DNA of 64,000 nucleotides from Achromobacter spanius (GTDB lineage: Bacteria > Pseudomonadota > Gammaproteobacteria > Burkholderiales > Burkholderiaceae_B). Every line of letters starts with the position of its first letter. Position 1 is the first letter of the stretch. Position numbers and translations under genes: made by a program. Shown piece after piece: positions 50,143 to 63,031 of this stretch. The stretch spans positions 744,001 through 808,000 of the forward strand of contig NZ_CP025030.1 of NCBI RefSeq assembly GCF_002812705.1, in the 5' to 3' direction. A model generated the notes under the pieces. It worked only from the letters and a program-made list of their open reading frames with translations, had not been told where the DNA came from and searched no databases.

Positions 50143-51060
50143 CTACTTGCTCTGTTCGATGATGCGGGTTTCGTCAGCCAGCAAGGTGGACTTCATCGCC
50201 TGGGCCACCTGCCGCAGCCAGGCCAGGAATTCCGGCTGGTTCTTGTCCACCGCCAGCCCCACCGGCGATGCCTTTTCGGTGCTGTGCTGGCAGTTCGCCT
50301 CGGCGGGAAAAACCACCAGGCCACGCACCTTGTGGTTCAGCCCCACCCACGGCACGCGGTTGATCGGCGCGGCGTCGGCGCGCTTGGCCATGATTTCCTC
50401 GATCGGCGCCGTGGCCCCGGAATTGGCAACGGCACGCAGCCGTGCGCGCGGGAACCGTTCCTTCACCCAGGCCTCTTCGGCGCCGCCCGTGAAGTACGCG
50501 ATGGTGATGTCGGGTTGGTTCAGGTCGTCAACCGATTTGACGCGGGCCAGCTTGTCGTTGCCCGCGCGGCCGAACATGCAGACGCTGGTGGCGGAATACA
50601 GCACGAAGTCCACCACCTTCAGGCGGTCGGCCGTCTCGGCCAGCGGGCTGATGGTCATGTCGACCTGGTTGGCCGCCAGCACCGGCACCTTGGTCTCGTG
50701 CGAGACAGGAATGGCGGTCAGCTTGACGCCGAGTTGGCGCGCGGTTTCCTTGGCCAGCAGCCAGGCGGGGCCGGTCCAGGCCTCGCCGCTTTTGCCGGAC
50801 ACATCCTGGATCAGCCAAGGTGCGTTTTGCAATACACCCACGCGCAGTTCACCGGCTTTGCGAATCGCATCCACGCGCGGGCTTTGGCCGGGCGCGGGCG
50901 CCGTCTGCGCGCTGGCCGACAGCGACACCGCCAGCAGCGCCACCGCCAGCACCGCGGAGGTCGCCAGCACCGCAGAAGTCGCCAGCACCGCGGAGGTCGC
51001 CAGCTCCGCGGCGGCCACCAGGCGCGTCAGCGCGCCGTTTCCCTTGTCCTGCTGCTGCAT
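50143..51060 (-). CDS. PAAT-type periplasmic binding protein, paralogue A, with reiterated signal peptide
   Basis: 305 residues, SBP_bac_3 family. The N-terminal leader is unusually long (about 52 residues) because an 18-bp DNA unit is repeated, giving LATSAVLATSAVLATSAV before LAVALLAVSLSASAQ. The mature part starts TAPAPGQSPRVDAIRKAGEL. It keeps the same paired Cys (SVCMFGR, EANCQHS) as paralogue B. First structural gene after the GntR gene. A second binding protein for one permease often widens the substrate range or gives different affinities. The leader may still be cleaved after ASAQ. Confidence 0.9.
   Translation of the reverse strand: MQQQDKGNGALTRLVAAAELATSAVLATSAVLATSAVLAVALLAVSLSASAQTAPAPGQSPRVDAIRKAGELRVGVLQNAPWLIQDVSGKSGEAWTGPAWLLAKETARQLGVKLTAIPVSHETKVPVLAANQVDMTISPLAETADRLKVVDFVLYSATSVCMFGRAGNDKLARVKSVDDLNQPDITIAYFTGGAEEAWVKERFPRARLRAVANSGATAPIEEIMAKRADAAPINRVPWVGLNHKVRGLVVFPAEANCQHSTEKASPVGLAVDKNQPEFLAWLRQVAQAMKSTLLADETRIIEQSK
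50945..51016 (-). repeat. 18-bp tandem repeat inside a signal-peptide coding region
   Basis: GCCAGCACCGCGGAGGTC at 50945 and 50981, a variant with two changes at 50963, and a more diverged unit at 50999. It encodes LATSAV repeats in the leader of binding protein A, in frame, so copy changes would lengthen or shorten the hydrophobic region without a frameshift. Confidence 0.9.
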
Positions 51061-51155
51061 TGCTTGTCTCCTGATCTTGTAAGGCCCGGATCCGGGGCGC
51101 GGTTATCTTCCGCGCTCTGCCGGGGGCCGTCTGTGGCACAGCATGCCGGGATGCG

Positions 51156-51884
51156 CTATCGCCACCCCTGCGCGAACTCACCGATGACGCGCTCAAGGTG
51201 AGCGCGCATCGCTTGCCTGGCCGCCTGCGCATCGCTCGCGACCAAGGCGCTGAAAATGCGCTGATGGTCTTCCTGCGATGCCTGGCGTAATTCCTGCGTA
51301 TGGAAGTGCTGTTCTATCTTTTCCCAGATCGGGCCTTGGGCCTGATCCCACATCGACGTCACCGTCGCCAGCAAAACGCTATTGCCGGTGGACTGAGCGA
51401 TGTACAGGTGAAAGCGGCGGTCGGCCTCTTCGTTGGCCGCCTTGTCCGTCATTTGTTCGCGCATGGTCGTCAGCGCTTCAAAGATGCGGTCCAGGTCGGC
51501 GTCGTTACGGGTGGTGGCCGCCAGCGCGGCGATTTCGGATTCGATCAGGCAACGCGCCCGCAGCAATTCAAACGGCCCCGCCCCGACTTCCTGCGCCGCC
51601 GGCAGGCGGGCAACGCCGGGCTTGGCTTCGCAGACGTAGATGCCCGACCCGCCCCGCACTTCCACCACCCCTTGCAGTTCCAGCGCAATGATCGCTTCGC
51701 GCAACGCGGTGCGGCTGACGTCGAAACGTTCGGCCAGCGCGCGTTCGGCCGGCAGCCGCTTGCCAACGGCGAATTCGCCTTGGGCGACCAGGGCCTGGAT
51801 TTGTGCGGCCAGCCGCACATAGGCGCGGTCCGCCCCCGGCTTGGTGGCGAGTTCTTCGGATTTGGGGAGTAGTTGCAGCGTCAT
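51156..51884 (-). CDS. GntR-family regulator, FadR subfamily
   Basis: 242 residues. The winged helix is LPAERALAERFDVSRTALRE (about 43-62) followed by ALELQGVVEVRGGSGIYV. The C-terminal all-helical FCD domain includes ARCLIESEIAALAATTRND and EADRRFHLYIAQSTGN, with Asp/His residues typical of a metal-dependent ligand pocket for organic or sugar acids. It leads the sugar-acid operon and faces four GGTTTACC/GGTTAGACC boxes upstream, so it probably represses itself, the operon, and perhaps the amidase. D-fructuronate, D-mannonate or the imported acid would be reasonable inducers. Confidence 0.9.
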   Translation of the reverse strand: MTLQLLPKSEELATKPGADRAYVRLAAQIQALVAQGEFAVGKRLPAERALAERFDVSRTALREAIIALELQGVVEVRGGSGIYVCEAKPGVARLPAAQEVGAGPFELLRARCLIESEIAALAATTRNDADLDRIFEALTTMREQMTDKAANEEADRRFHLYIAQSTGNSVLLATVTSMWDQAQGPIWEKIEQHFHTQELRQASQEDHQRIFSALVASDAQAARQAMRAHLERVIGEFAQGWR

Positions 51885-51896
51885 GGCATTTGAAAA

Positions 51897-51968
51897 TTGG
51901 TTAGACCAAATTTAAATTGGTTTACCAATTTTCAACATCATGGTTTACCAGTAGCCAAGCGGTAAACC
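51897..51968. promoter_or_regulatory. Cluster of four GntR/FadR-type operator boxes
   Basis: TTGGT-TAG-ACCAA (51897-51909), AATTGGTTTACCAATT (51915-51930), TGGTTTACCA (51941-51950) and, reversed, GGTAAACC (51961-51968). FadR-subfamily regulators bind TGGTNNNACCA-like palindromes. The first box lies 13 bp upstream of the GntR start; the group ends about 100 bp before the amidase start. Confidence 0.75.
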
Positions 51969-52066
51969 ACGGAAGCACACGGGCAAAGCGAGGCTGCTCG
52001 ACACACCCCGCGCCCACGCGGTATAGATGGCGGTTCCACAAAATCCGTGCCGGTAAGGAAAGCGCC

Positions 52067-53545
52067 ATGTCCGAATCATCATCCCAGCCCTCTTCCGCCC
52101 AGCCTCTGCCGCACCCGGCCGGCGACGACACCCTGGCCACCCTGACCGTGGGGAAAGCCGCCGCCCTGATCCGCGAAGGACGCTTGTCCAGCCTGACGTT
52201 GACCCAGGCCAGCCTGGACCGTATCGACGCCCAGGCGGCGCTGAATGCCTTCATCACCGTGGACCGCGACGGCGCGCTGGCGCAAGCCCGCGCCTACGAC
52301 GCCAAGCCGGGCAAGGGGCCATTGGGCGGCGTGCCCATCGCCATCAAGGACAACATCCACGTGGCCGGTTTGCCCAACACGGCCGGCACGCCCGCGCTGA
52401 AATCGTTTCGCCCCGCCGAAGATGCGCCGGTGGTGCAACGGCTGCGCGCGGCGGGCGCGGTCATCGTGGGCAAGACCAACATGCATGAACTGGCCTTTGG
52501 CGTGTCGGGCTACAACACCGCGTTTCCCGGCCCTTTGGGCGATGGCACGCGCAACGCCTACGACCACAGCCGCATCGCCGGGGGCTCGTCGTCCGGCAGC
52601 GGCACGGCGGTGGGCGCGCGCCTGACGCCCGCCGCGCTGGGCACGGACACGGGCGCGTCGGTGCGCCTGCCCGCGTCGGTGAACGGGGCCGCGGGTTTCC
52701 GGCCATCGGTCGGGCGTTACGACGGCGCGGGCATCACGCCGATTTCACATACGCGCGACACCCCGGGGCCCATCGCCAACAGCATGGAAGACATCGTGCT
52801 GCTGGACGCGGTGCTGGCCAATGACACCACGCCGCTTGCCGTCCTGTCCCCAGAAAACATGCGCTTGGGACTGGCCAGCTATTTCTGGACCGACCTGGAA
52901 CCCCAGGTGCGCGACGTCACTTACGCCGCGCTGCAAAAGCTGCGCGACGCGGGCGTGCAACTGATAGAGATCGACATGCCCGAGCTGCCGGCCGCGAACG
53001 CGGCGGTGGGCATGCCGCTATGCCTGTACGAACAAAAGCCCGACCTGACCGCCTACCTGCAACGCTATGGCACGGGCGTGAGCTTTGACGAGGTGGTGGC
53101 GCAGATATCCAGCCCCGACGTCAAAGGCATCTTCGAAGGCTTGATCGTGCCCGGCGTGCTGCCCACGCCGGACGGCCAGGTGCTGGCGCTGCAACCGCTG
53201 TACGAGCGCGTTATCGCGGAACAACGCGATGAACTCATCGACGTTTATCGCCGCGCGTTCCAGGAACACCAGCTTGACGGCCTGCTCTTTCCCACGGTGC
53301 CGATCCTGCCGCTGGCGGCCACGCCGGAAGCCAGCAGCTTCGAGGCGTTCAGCCAGTTGGCCCGCAATGTGGACCCCGGCAGCAACGCCGGCCTGCCGGG
53401 CTTGAGCGTGCCGGCCGGGCTGTCGAAAGAAGGGCTGCCGGTGGGCCTGGAAATCGACGGGCTGCCGGGCGCGGACCGAACGGTGCTGGCGATCGGGCTG
53501 ACCGTGGAACGCATCCTGGGCCGCATTGCCCCGCCGAAGCCATAG
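52067..53545 (+). CDS. Amidase signature-family hydrolase
   Basis: 492 residues. The Ser-cisSer-Lys triad can be placed: Lys in [14 protein letters not shown] (near residue 95), cis-Ser in [18 protein letters not shown] and the nucleophile Ser in [20 protein letters not shown], which reads TDTGAS where most members have TDTGGS. Candidates include indoleacetamide hydrolase or other amide/carbamate hydrolases. The start is the ATG at 52067 with ribosome site GGTAAGGAAAG; an upstream frame to 51917 would run through the operator boxes. Divergent from the GntR gene and possibly under its control. No signal peptide, so cytoplasmic. Confidence 0.88.
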   Translation: MSESSSQPSSAQPLPHPAGDDTLATLTVGKAAALIREGRLSSLTLTQASLDRIDAQAALNAFITVDRDGALAQARAYDAKPGKGPLGGVPIAIKDNIHVAGLPNTAGTPALKSFRPAEDAPVVQRLRAAGAVIVGKTNMHELAFGVSGYNTAFPGPLGDGTRNAYDHSRIAGGSSSGSGTAVGARLTPAALGTDTGASVRLPASVNGAAGFRPSVGRYDGAGITPISHTRDTPGPIANSMEDIVLLDAVLANDTTPLAVLSPENMRLGLASYFWTDLEPQVRDVTYAALQKLRDAGVQLIEIDMPELPAANAAVGMPLCLYEQKPDLTAYLQRYGTGVSFDEVVAQISSPDVKGIFEGLIVPGVLPTPDGQVLALQPLYERVIAEQRDELIDVYRRAFQEHQLDGLLFPTVPILPLAATPEASSFEAFSQLARNVDPGSNAGLPGLSVPAGLSKEGLPVGLEIDGLPGADRTVLAIGLTVERILGRIAPPKP

Positions 53546-53659
53546 GCAGGAATAGGCGGCGATGGTTGGGAATAGGCGCCACAGGCGCCAAGGGCGCCAA
53601 TTGCCAGGGCCGGCGCTTAGCCCCGAAGGGCCAGCGCCTTAGCGCGGAAGGCCGGCGCC
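53546..53659. repeat. GGCGCC-rich repeats between convergent amidase and metH genes
   Basis: Three units of about 22 bp start at 53607, 53628 and 53650 (for example GGGCCAGCGCCTTAGCGCGG), each carrying CTTAG. The last overlaps the metH stop. Before them, GGCGCC occurs three times in 30 bp (about 53576-53597) and could fold into alternative hairpins that end transcription from both sides. Confidence 0.6.
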
Positions 53660-57439
<3,780 letters not shown>

Positions 57440-57888
57440 GTCCGGATAAAGTGGCCAACGGCGGCGCGGATGTGGCTAAAAAGCGAAAAACGCCGGAAAA
57501 ACAAGCCCTGATCGTAACAAAACGGGGTCTCTCGCGGCCTCGGGTGATACAGTTTCGGCCCCGAACCGGTGCTTTCGGCGCATTGGGCTGGCAAGAACGC
57601 AACACTTGCTGGTTCGCGTGCGAAAGGTAAACGGGAAACAGGAAGACGCCCACCCGGGCCGCCGCCGCCTTGCCACACAGCAGGCTGCCGGCAGGCCCCG
57701 CGTCCAGCCTGTGCTGCCCCCGCAACGGTCCCCATGCGCGCATTGCGCCCATGGCAGCCCGATACCGGCCAGTTCGATCGCCAGGAAGTCCATCGCCGCC
57801 ACCCAGGCCAGCCTGGTTTGCCGTGGCGCGGGGCATCCTCCCATCGTGTTTGGCCTGCGGGGTCGCGGGTCGCATCGAGGTTACGTAG
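57440..57888. other. Control region between metH and btuB
   Basis: 449 bp. The first 150 bp should hold the divergent promoters; the rest is the btuB leader containing a cobalamin riboswitch. No gene is seen. Confidence 0.7.
57600..57775 (+). ncRNA. Cobalamin (AdoCbl) riboswitch in the btuB leader
   Basis: Conserved pieces appear in order: GGTTCGCGTGCGAAAGGTAA then ACGGGAAACAGG (57611-57643), GCCTGTGCTGCCCCCGCAAC (about 57707-57726) and the B12 box AGCCCGATACCGGCC (57756-57770). Bound adenosylcobalamin would reduce btuB expression. Ends are approximate. Confidence 0.88.
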
Positions 57889-59934
57889 ATGAAAGCCCGC
57901 TCTATCCGGCGTTACGCCGGCGCCCTGCTCTGTTCCGCTCCGGCCATCGCCGCCGCTCAGCAAGCTGCCTCCCCCACCCCTGAACTCGACACGGTCACCG
58001 TCACCGCCCAACGCGTGCCGACCGACGGCCGCACGCTGCCGGTGTCCATTTCGGTGATCAGCGCCGAAGACATCGCCGCCAGCAGCGCCCGCACCATGCA
58101 GGACCTGCTGTCGACCCAGGCCGGCATCAACCTGATCAACACCAGCAGCTCTAGCGACAACGCAATTGTCGACCTGCGCGGCTTCGGCATCACGGGCGCC
58201 AGCAACACGCTGATCCTGATCGATGGCGTCAAGCAGAACACCAACGACCTGTCGGCCCCCAGCCTGGGCGTGGTGCCGCTGGACCAGGTGGAGCGCGTGG
58301 AAATCGTGCGCGGCAGCGGCTCGGTGCAATACGGCGGCGGCACGACCGGCGGCGTCATCAACATCATCACCAAGTCCGATTTCTCGAAAGAGCCGGTGAC
58401 GGCCCGCGCCACCGCCACGTTCGGCAGCTACGGCCTGCGCCAGTACGACGCCGCGGTCGCCTTGAACAACCAGAAGGTCGGCGTAGACGCCTACATGCAG
58501 TCGCTGCACAGCGACGGCTACCGCGACCACAGCGGCGAACGCCGCGAAGGCGGCGGCGCCGGCATCACGCTGCGCCACGACAACGGCTCGATCCGCCTGT
58601 ACGGCCGCACCACCACGCAAAAGCTGGAACTGCCCGGCCCGCGCCTGATCAGTCCGTCGACCGGCGTAAACGAATTCCAGGACGACCCGCGCGGCGCGAA
58701 GAACGATGTGGATTACGTCAAGACCACGTCCAGCACCTTCGGCCTGCAAGTGGAGCAAGCCATTGGCGTGGGCATGCTGTACGCCGACCTGTCCACCCGC
58801 GAAAAGAAGCTGAACGGTCTGTCTTTCGACGGCTTTGGCGACACCCTGCGTGACCAGAAGCTGGAAGAGAACATCGCCAGCGTGCGCTATCGCCTGCCGA
58901 TCAACGGCGGCCACAGCATCGTCTTCGGCGCCGACGCGCAGGAATCCAAGACCACCGCCGACCAGAACGCCTACTACGACTTCGAACCGTCGAAGTGGCA
59001 GTCGCGCCAGCACCAATACGGCCTGTTCGCCGAAGGCCTGATCCGCGCCACCGACAGCACCACCGTGACGGCCGGCGTGCGCCGCCAGTACGCCTCGGAC
59101 GACCTGGAAGTGCTGAGCGGGTCGGGCACCGCGTCGGACCGCAGCAACCACCTGACCGCCTGGCAGTTGGGCGTGCGCCAGGAACTGTCCGCCGGCTTCG
59201 GCCTGTACGGCAAGGTCGGCCGCAGCTTCCGCCTGCCCAACGCCGACGAACTGCTGTCGGTGCAAAGCCCGCTGGCCCCGCAAACGTCCACCGACAAGGA
59301 AATCGGCGTGACGTGGCAAGGGCAGGCCAGCAGCGCCCGCCTGTCGTACTTCCGCTATGACCTCACCAACGAAATCCAGTACAACCCGCTGGCCGACGGC
59401 ATGTGGGGCCCGGGCACCGGCGCCAATACCAACCTGGATCCGACCCGCCGCCAAGGCATTGAACTGGAAGGCCGCACCGCCGTGTCCAGCAGCGTCACGC
59501 TGGATGCCAACCTGACCTGGATGGAAGCGCAATTCCGCTCGGGCACCTACGCGGGCGTGGACCTGGCCGGCAAGACCGTGCCGCTGGCGCCCAAGTGGCT
59601 GGCCAACGCCGGCGTGACCTGGCGCCCCACCGATGCGTTCCTGTGGAATGTGTCGGCGCAGTACGTGGGCAAGTCGCGCATGGACAACGACCAGGCCAAC
59701 CAGTTCGATAAGGAACTGGACGCCTATGTGCTGTTCAACACCAAGGTGGCCTACAAGTTCACGCGCAACATCGAAGGCGCCATCGGCGTGAACAACATCT
59801 TCGATCGCCAGTACGCCACCTACGGCATACGCGGCGGCAATGCGTCGTTCGAAATGCTGGGGCCGGTTGCCAACTACAACCTGTACCCGGCGCCGGGCCG
59901 CAATTTCTACGCATCGCTCACGCTGCGCTATTGA
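57889..59934 (+). CDS. btuB: TonB-dependent cobalamin receptor BtuB
   Basis: 681-residue outer-membrane receptor. The signal peptide ends APAIAAAQ. A TonB box-like segment ELDTVTVTAQR is at about 30-40. The plug (50-160) has LLSTQAGINL, VDLRGFGITGASNTLILIDG, RVEIVRGSGSVQYGGGTTGG and VINIITK. The beta barrel ends in NFYASLTLRY with a terminal aromatic residue for assembly. The riboswitch upstream and the BtuF-like gene downstream identify cobalamin as the probable ligand. At 681 residues it is longer than E. coli BtuB (about 614). Confidence 0.92.
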   Translation: MKARSIRRYAGALLCSAPAIAAAQQAASPTPELDTVTVTAQRVPTDGRTLPVSISVISAEDIAASSARTMQDLLSTQAGINLINTSSSSDNAIVDLRGFGITGASNTLILIDGVKQNTNDLSAPSLGVVPLDQVERVEIVRGSGSVQYGGGTTGGVINIITKSDFSKEPVTARATATFGSYGLRQYDAAVALNNQKVGVDAYMQSLHSDGYRDHSGERREGGGAGITLRHDNGSIRLYGRTTTQKLELPGPRLISPSTGVNEFQDDPRGAKNDVDYVKTTSSTFGLQVEQAIGVGMLYADLSTREKKLNGLSFDGFGDTLRDQKLEENIASVRYRLPINGGHSIVFGADAQESKTTADQNAYYDFEPSKWQSRQHQYGLFAEGLIRATDSTTVTAGVRRQYASDDLEVLSGSGTASDRSNHLTAWQLGVRQELSAGFGLYGKVGRSFRLPNADELLSVQSPLAPQTSTDKEIGVTWQGQASSARLSYFRYDLTNEIQYNPLADGMWGPGTGANTNLDPTRRQGIELEGRTAVSSSVTLDANLTWMEAQFRSGTYAGVDLAGKTVPLAPKWLANAGVTWRPTDAFLWNVSAQYVGKSRMDNDQANQFDKELDAYVLFNTKVAYKFTRNIEGAIGVNNIFDRQYATYGIRGGNASFEMLGPVANYNLYPAPGRNFYASLTLRY

Positions 59935-59986
59935 TGGCGGACATCCGATATAGTCGGCGTTCTTCGCTGACCCTATCGGCTCTTGC

Positions 59987-60973
59987 ATGACGTTCGCACG
60001 CGCATTGCCCCGGCCCTGCCCGGGGCGGTTCCTGAAGTGGTCCCTGGGCCTTCTGCTGGCCCAGGGCGCCCTGCTGGCTTCGGCGGCGACCATGGCCGCG
60101 CCCTCGGTCGCAGCGTCGGCCGCAGCCTCGGCCACTACCCCTGCCGCAGCGCCCGCCGTCACGGCCATCCACACGCAAGACGACAAGGGCCGCCCGGTTT
60201 CCCTGGCCGCGCCCGCGCGCCGCGCCATCACGCTGGCCCCGCATGCGACTGAACTGGTTTACGCCGCCGGCGCGGGCGACTATCTGGCCGCCACCATCCG
60301 CGGCAGCGACTACCCCCCGGCCGCGCGCCAGGTGCCCGTGATCGGCGACGGCACGCAACCCGACGCCGAGCGCGTGGCCGCCGTCCGCCCCGACCTGCTG
60401 ATCGCCTGGCAACCCACCGCCGCGCAACCTGTCGTGCGCGTCATGGACAAGCTGGGCGTGCCGGTGTTCTACAGCGACCCCTTGACGCTGGCCGCCATTC
60501 CCGACGCGGTGGAACGCATGGGGGTGTTGTTCGGCACCCAGGCACAAGCCCAGCCGGCCGCCGCGCAACTGCGCGCGCGCCTGGCCGCCCTGACCGCTCG
60601 CTACGCCGGACGCCGGCCCGTGCGCGTCTTCATCCAGGCGGGGCTGGACCCGATCTACACCTTGAATGACAGCAGCATCGTCAGCGACGCGCTGCGCATC
60701 TGCGGTGGCGTCAACGTCTTTGGCCAAGCGCCCATCGTGGCCCCCCAGGTCAGCCTGGAAGGCGTGCTGGCGGCCCGGCCCGAGGCCGTGCTGGCGGGCG
60801 TGAGCCGGCCTGAAGACACCGCCCGCAACCTGGCCGCGTGGCAGGCGCTGGGGCTGCCCGCCGCCCGCCTGGGGCACGTGTACGGCGTGGATGCCGACGC
60901 GCTGTATCGGCCGGGGCCGCGCCTGATCGACGCGGCCGAGGCAATCTGCGCCGACCTGGACCGGCTGCGCTGA
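59987..60973 (+). CDS. btuF: Cobalamin-type ABC binding protein (BtuF-like)
   Basis: 328 residues, type III (FecB/BtuF) periplasmic binding fold. A signal peptide with hydrophobic GLLLAQGALLASAATMAA is followed by an Ala-rich linker. The domain begins GRPVSLAAPARRAITLAPHA then TELVYAAGAGDYLAATIRGS. VAAVRPDLLIAWQPTA and the C-terminal GVDADALYRPGPRLIDAAEA match BtuF. The btuC permease and btuD ATPase are not in the window, so inner-membrane transport is encoded elsewhere. It lies 52 bp after btuB and is probably on the riboswitch-controlled transcript. Confidence 0.88.
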   Translation: MTFARALPRPCPGRFLKWSLGLLLAQGALLASAATMAAPSVAASAAASATTPAAAPAVTAIHTQDDKGRPVSLAAPARRAITLAPHATELVYAAGAGDYLAATIRGSDYPPAARQVPVIGDGTQPDAERVAAVRPDLLIAWQPTAAQPVVRVMDKLGVPVFYSDPLTLAAIPDAVERMGVLFGTQAQAQPAAAQLRARLAALTARYAGRRPVRVFIQAGLDPIYTLNDSSIVSDALRICGGVNVFGQAPIVAPQVSLEGVLAARPEAVLAGVSRPEDTARNLAAWQALGLPAARLGHVYGVDADALYRPGPRLIDAAEAICADLDRLR

Positions 60974-60980
60974 TCGGTTT

Positions 60981-61050
60981 TTGCTGATCCGTCCTTGGTA
61001 ATCCGTTCTTGGTAATCCGTTCCTGGTGATCCGTTCTTGCTGCTCCGTTC
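60981..61050 (+). repeat. 14-bp tandem repeat, five copies
   Basis: Units at 60981, 60995, 61009, 61023 and 61037 with consensus TTGGTAATCCGTTC; the second and third are identical. It begins 8 bp after the BtuF stop in the spacer before thiG. Confidence 0.85.
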
Positions 61051-61198
61051 CTGGCAATTGCCGCAACCCTTGAAAAACGGAACGCGGCTTCCCAGGGACT
61101 TCCGCATGCGGCGCGACATCGTGCTTTATCATTCGCAAAAGCCTCTCAGTCAGCCTCCGCGGGCATCGCTGTGCGCACCCGCCCTTTGAAACACCGCC

Positions 61199-62008
61199 AT
61201 GACCACACAAGACACTCTCACCATCGCCGGACGCGCCTATTCGTCGCGCCTGCTCGTCGGCACCGGCAAGTACAAGGACTTTGAACAGACCCGCGCGGCG
61301 CTGGACGCCAGCGGCACGGAAATCGTCACCGTCGCCATCCGCCGCACCAACATCGGCCAGAACGCGGGCGAACCGAACCTGCTGGACTACGTCCCGCCGT
61401 CCAAATTCACGCTGCTGCCCAACACCGCCGGCTGCTACAGCGCCGATGACGCCGTGCGCACGCTGCGCCTGGCGCGCGAACTGCTGGACGGCCACGATCT
61501 CGTCAAGCTGGAAGTGCTGGGCGACCCGCACACGCTGTTCCCGAACATGCCTGAAACCCTGAAGGCCACCAAGACGCTGGTCGACGAAGGCTTCAAGGTC
61601 ATGGTCTATTGCACCGACGACCCCATCCAGTGCCGCATGCTGGAAGACATGGGCGCCGTGGCGGTGATGCCGCTGGCGTCCCTGATCGGCTCGGGCATGG
61701 GCATCCTGAACCCCTGGAACCTGCGCCTGATCATCGACCAGGCCCGCGTGCCGGTCGTCGTGGACGCCGGCGTGGGCACCGCGTCCGACGCCGCCATCGC
61801 CATGGAACTGGGTTGCGACGCCGTGCTGATGAACACCGCCATCGCCGCCGCGCAAGACCCGATCCTGATGGCCAGCGCCATGAAGAAGGGCGTGGAAGCC
61901 GGCCGCGAGGCCTTCCTGGCCGGCCGCATGCCCAAGAAGCTGTACAGCGGCGCGCCCAGCTCGCCCACCGAAGGGCTGATCACCGGCGGCCCGGGCGCAA
62001 CGAAATGA
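61199..62008 (+). CDS. thiG: Thiazole synthase ThiG
   Basis: 269 residues. It makes the thiazole phosphate carboxylate of thiamine from deoxyxylulose phosphate, dehydroglycine and the ThiS thiocarboxylate. [20 protein letters not shown] is the N-terminal signature. The Schiff-base Lys sits in [16 protein letters not shown] (near 100). [19 protein letters not shown] and [20 protein letters not shown] follow. ThiS, ThiO and ThiC are not adjacent. It overlaps thiD by 4 bp (ATGA). Confidence 0.95.
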   Translation: MTTQDTLTIAGRAYSSRLLVGTGKYKDFEQTRAALDASGTEIVTVAIRRTNIGQNAGEPNLLDYVPPSKFTLLPNTAGCYSADDAVRTLRLARELLDGHDLVKLEVLGDPHTLFPNMPETLKATKTLVDEGFKVMVYCTDDPIQCRMLEDMGAVAVMPLASLIGSGMGILNPWNLRLIIDQARVPVVVDAGVGTASDAAIAMELGCDAVLMNTAIAAAQDPILMASAMKKGVEAGREAFLAGRMPKKLYSGAPSSPTEGLITGGPGATK

Positions 62009-62847
62009 GTTCGCGCCAACAGGACGGCAACGCCCGTCCCATTCCCAACGCGCTGACCATCGCCGGCGTCGACCCGTCCGGCGGCGCCGGCATCCTGGCC
62101 GACGTCAAGGCCATGAGCGCGCTGGGCGCCTATGGCTGCGCCATCATCGCGGCGCTGACGGCGCAGAACACCAAGGGCGTCACCGGCATCTCGGCCGTGC
62201 CGCCCGCTTTCGTGGGCTTGCAGATCGACACGCTGTTCGCCGACGTGCGCATCGATGCGGTCAAGATCGGCATGCTGGGCCAGTACCCGGTGATTGAGGT
62301 CGTGGCCGAGAAACTGGCCAAGTGGACCCCGGCGCATGTGGTGTTGGACCCGGTCATGGTGGCCAAAAGCGGCGACCTGCTGCTGGAGAACGACGCCGTG
62401 GGCGCCATGCGCGAGGCGCTGCTGCCGCAATGCACGATGCTGACGCCCAACCTGCCCGAAGCCGGAGTGCTGCTGGAAGAACGGCCGGTGGAAACCGTCA
62501 AGGAAATGCGGCGCGTGGCCGAACGCCTGCGCAACAAGCTGGCGCATTCGGGCGAACGCTGGGTGCTGGTCAAGGGCGGCCATCTGCCCGGCAACGAAAC
62601 CATCGACCTGCTGCACGACGGCGACCGCATGATCGAGCTGCCCGGCCACCGCATTGAAACGGCCAATACCCACGGCACGGGCTGCACGCTGTCGGCGGCG
62701 CTGGCGGCCTTGTTGCCCCAAATTGGGGACGTACCTGAGGCCGCTCGCCGCGCCAAGGCGTATCTGACCGAAGCCATCCGCCACGCCGAGCGCCTGTCGG
62801 TGGGATCGGGCCACGGCCCGGTGCATCACTTCCACGCCTGGTGGTAG
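62005..62847 (+). CDS. thiD: Hydroxymethylpyrimidine/phosphomethylpyrimidine kinase ThiD
   Basis: 280 residues. It phosphorylates HMP and HMP-phosphate to give the pyrimidine unit of thiamine. [20 protein letters not shown] is at residues 15-34. [15 protein letters not shown] and the anion-hole motif [20 protein letters not shown] with the catalytic Cys region near 222 confirm the ribokinase-like fold. The start overlaps the thiG stop, so both are made from one message and would feed a ThiE enzyme encoded elsewhere. Confidence 0.94.
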   Translation: MSSRQQDGNARPIPNALTIAGVDPSGGAGILADVKAMSALGAYGCAIIAALTAQNTKGVTGISAVPPAFVGLQIDTLFADVRIDAVKIGMLGQYPVIEVVAEKLAKWTPAHVVLDPVMVAKSGDLLLENDAVGAMREALLPQCTMLTPNLPEAGVLLEERPVETVKEMRRVAERLRNKLAHSGERWVLVKGGHLPGNETIDLLHDGDRMIELPGHRIETANTHGTGCTLSAALAALLPQIGDVPEAARRAKAYLTEAIRHAERLSVGSGHGPVHHFHAWW

Positions 62848-62882
62848 GCGCGTAGACCAAGCCTGCTTTTTGCCAGAGACCT

Positions 62883-62912
62883 CGCGGCGCTTTTCGAAGC
62901 GCCGCGTTCATT
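62883..62912 (+). terminator. Hairpin terminator after thiG-thiD
   Basis: CGCGGCGCTT-TTCG-AAGCGCCGCG, a perfect 10-bp stem with a stable TTCG tetraloop (62883-62906), then TTCATTT. The T-run is broken, so efficiency is uncertain. Confidence 0.7.
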
Positions 62913-63031
62913 TCCACGGCCGAATTCGCGGCGCGGCCCGGCCTGAAACAGGTGCCTGCGGCGCGTGCCGTCACAGGACGCTACGAATCGGTACAATGGC
63001 CGGCTGATTCCTCTGTTTTTTCCTGACCGTC

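Noticed and set aside
51917..52066. Extended amidase N-terminus beginning at 51917
   Set aside because: It overlaps the GntR operator cluster, lacks a ribosome site, and adds no conserved sequence; the ATG at 52067 has GGTAAGGAAAG upstream.
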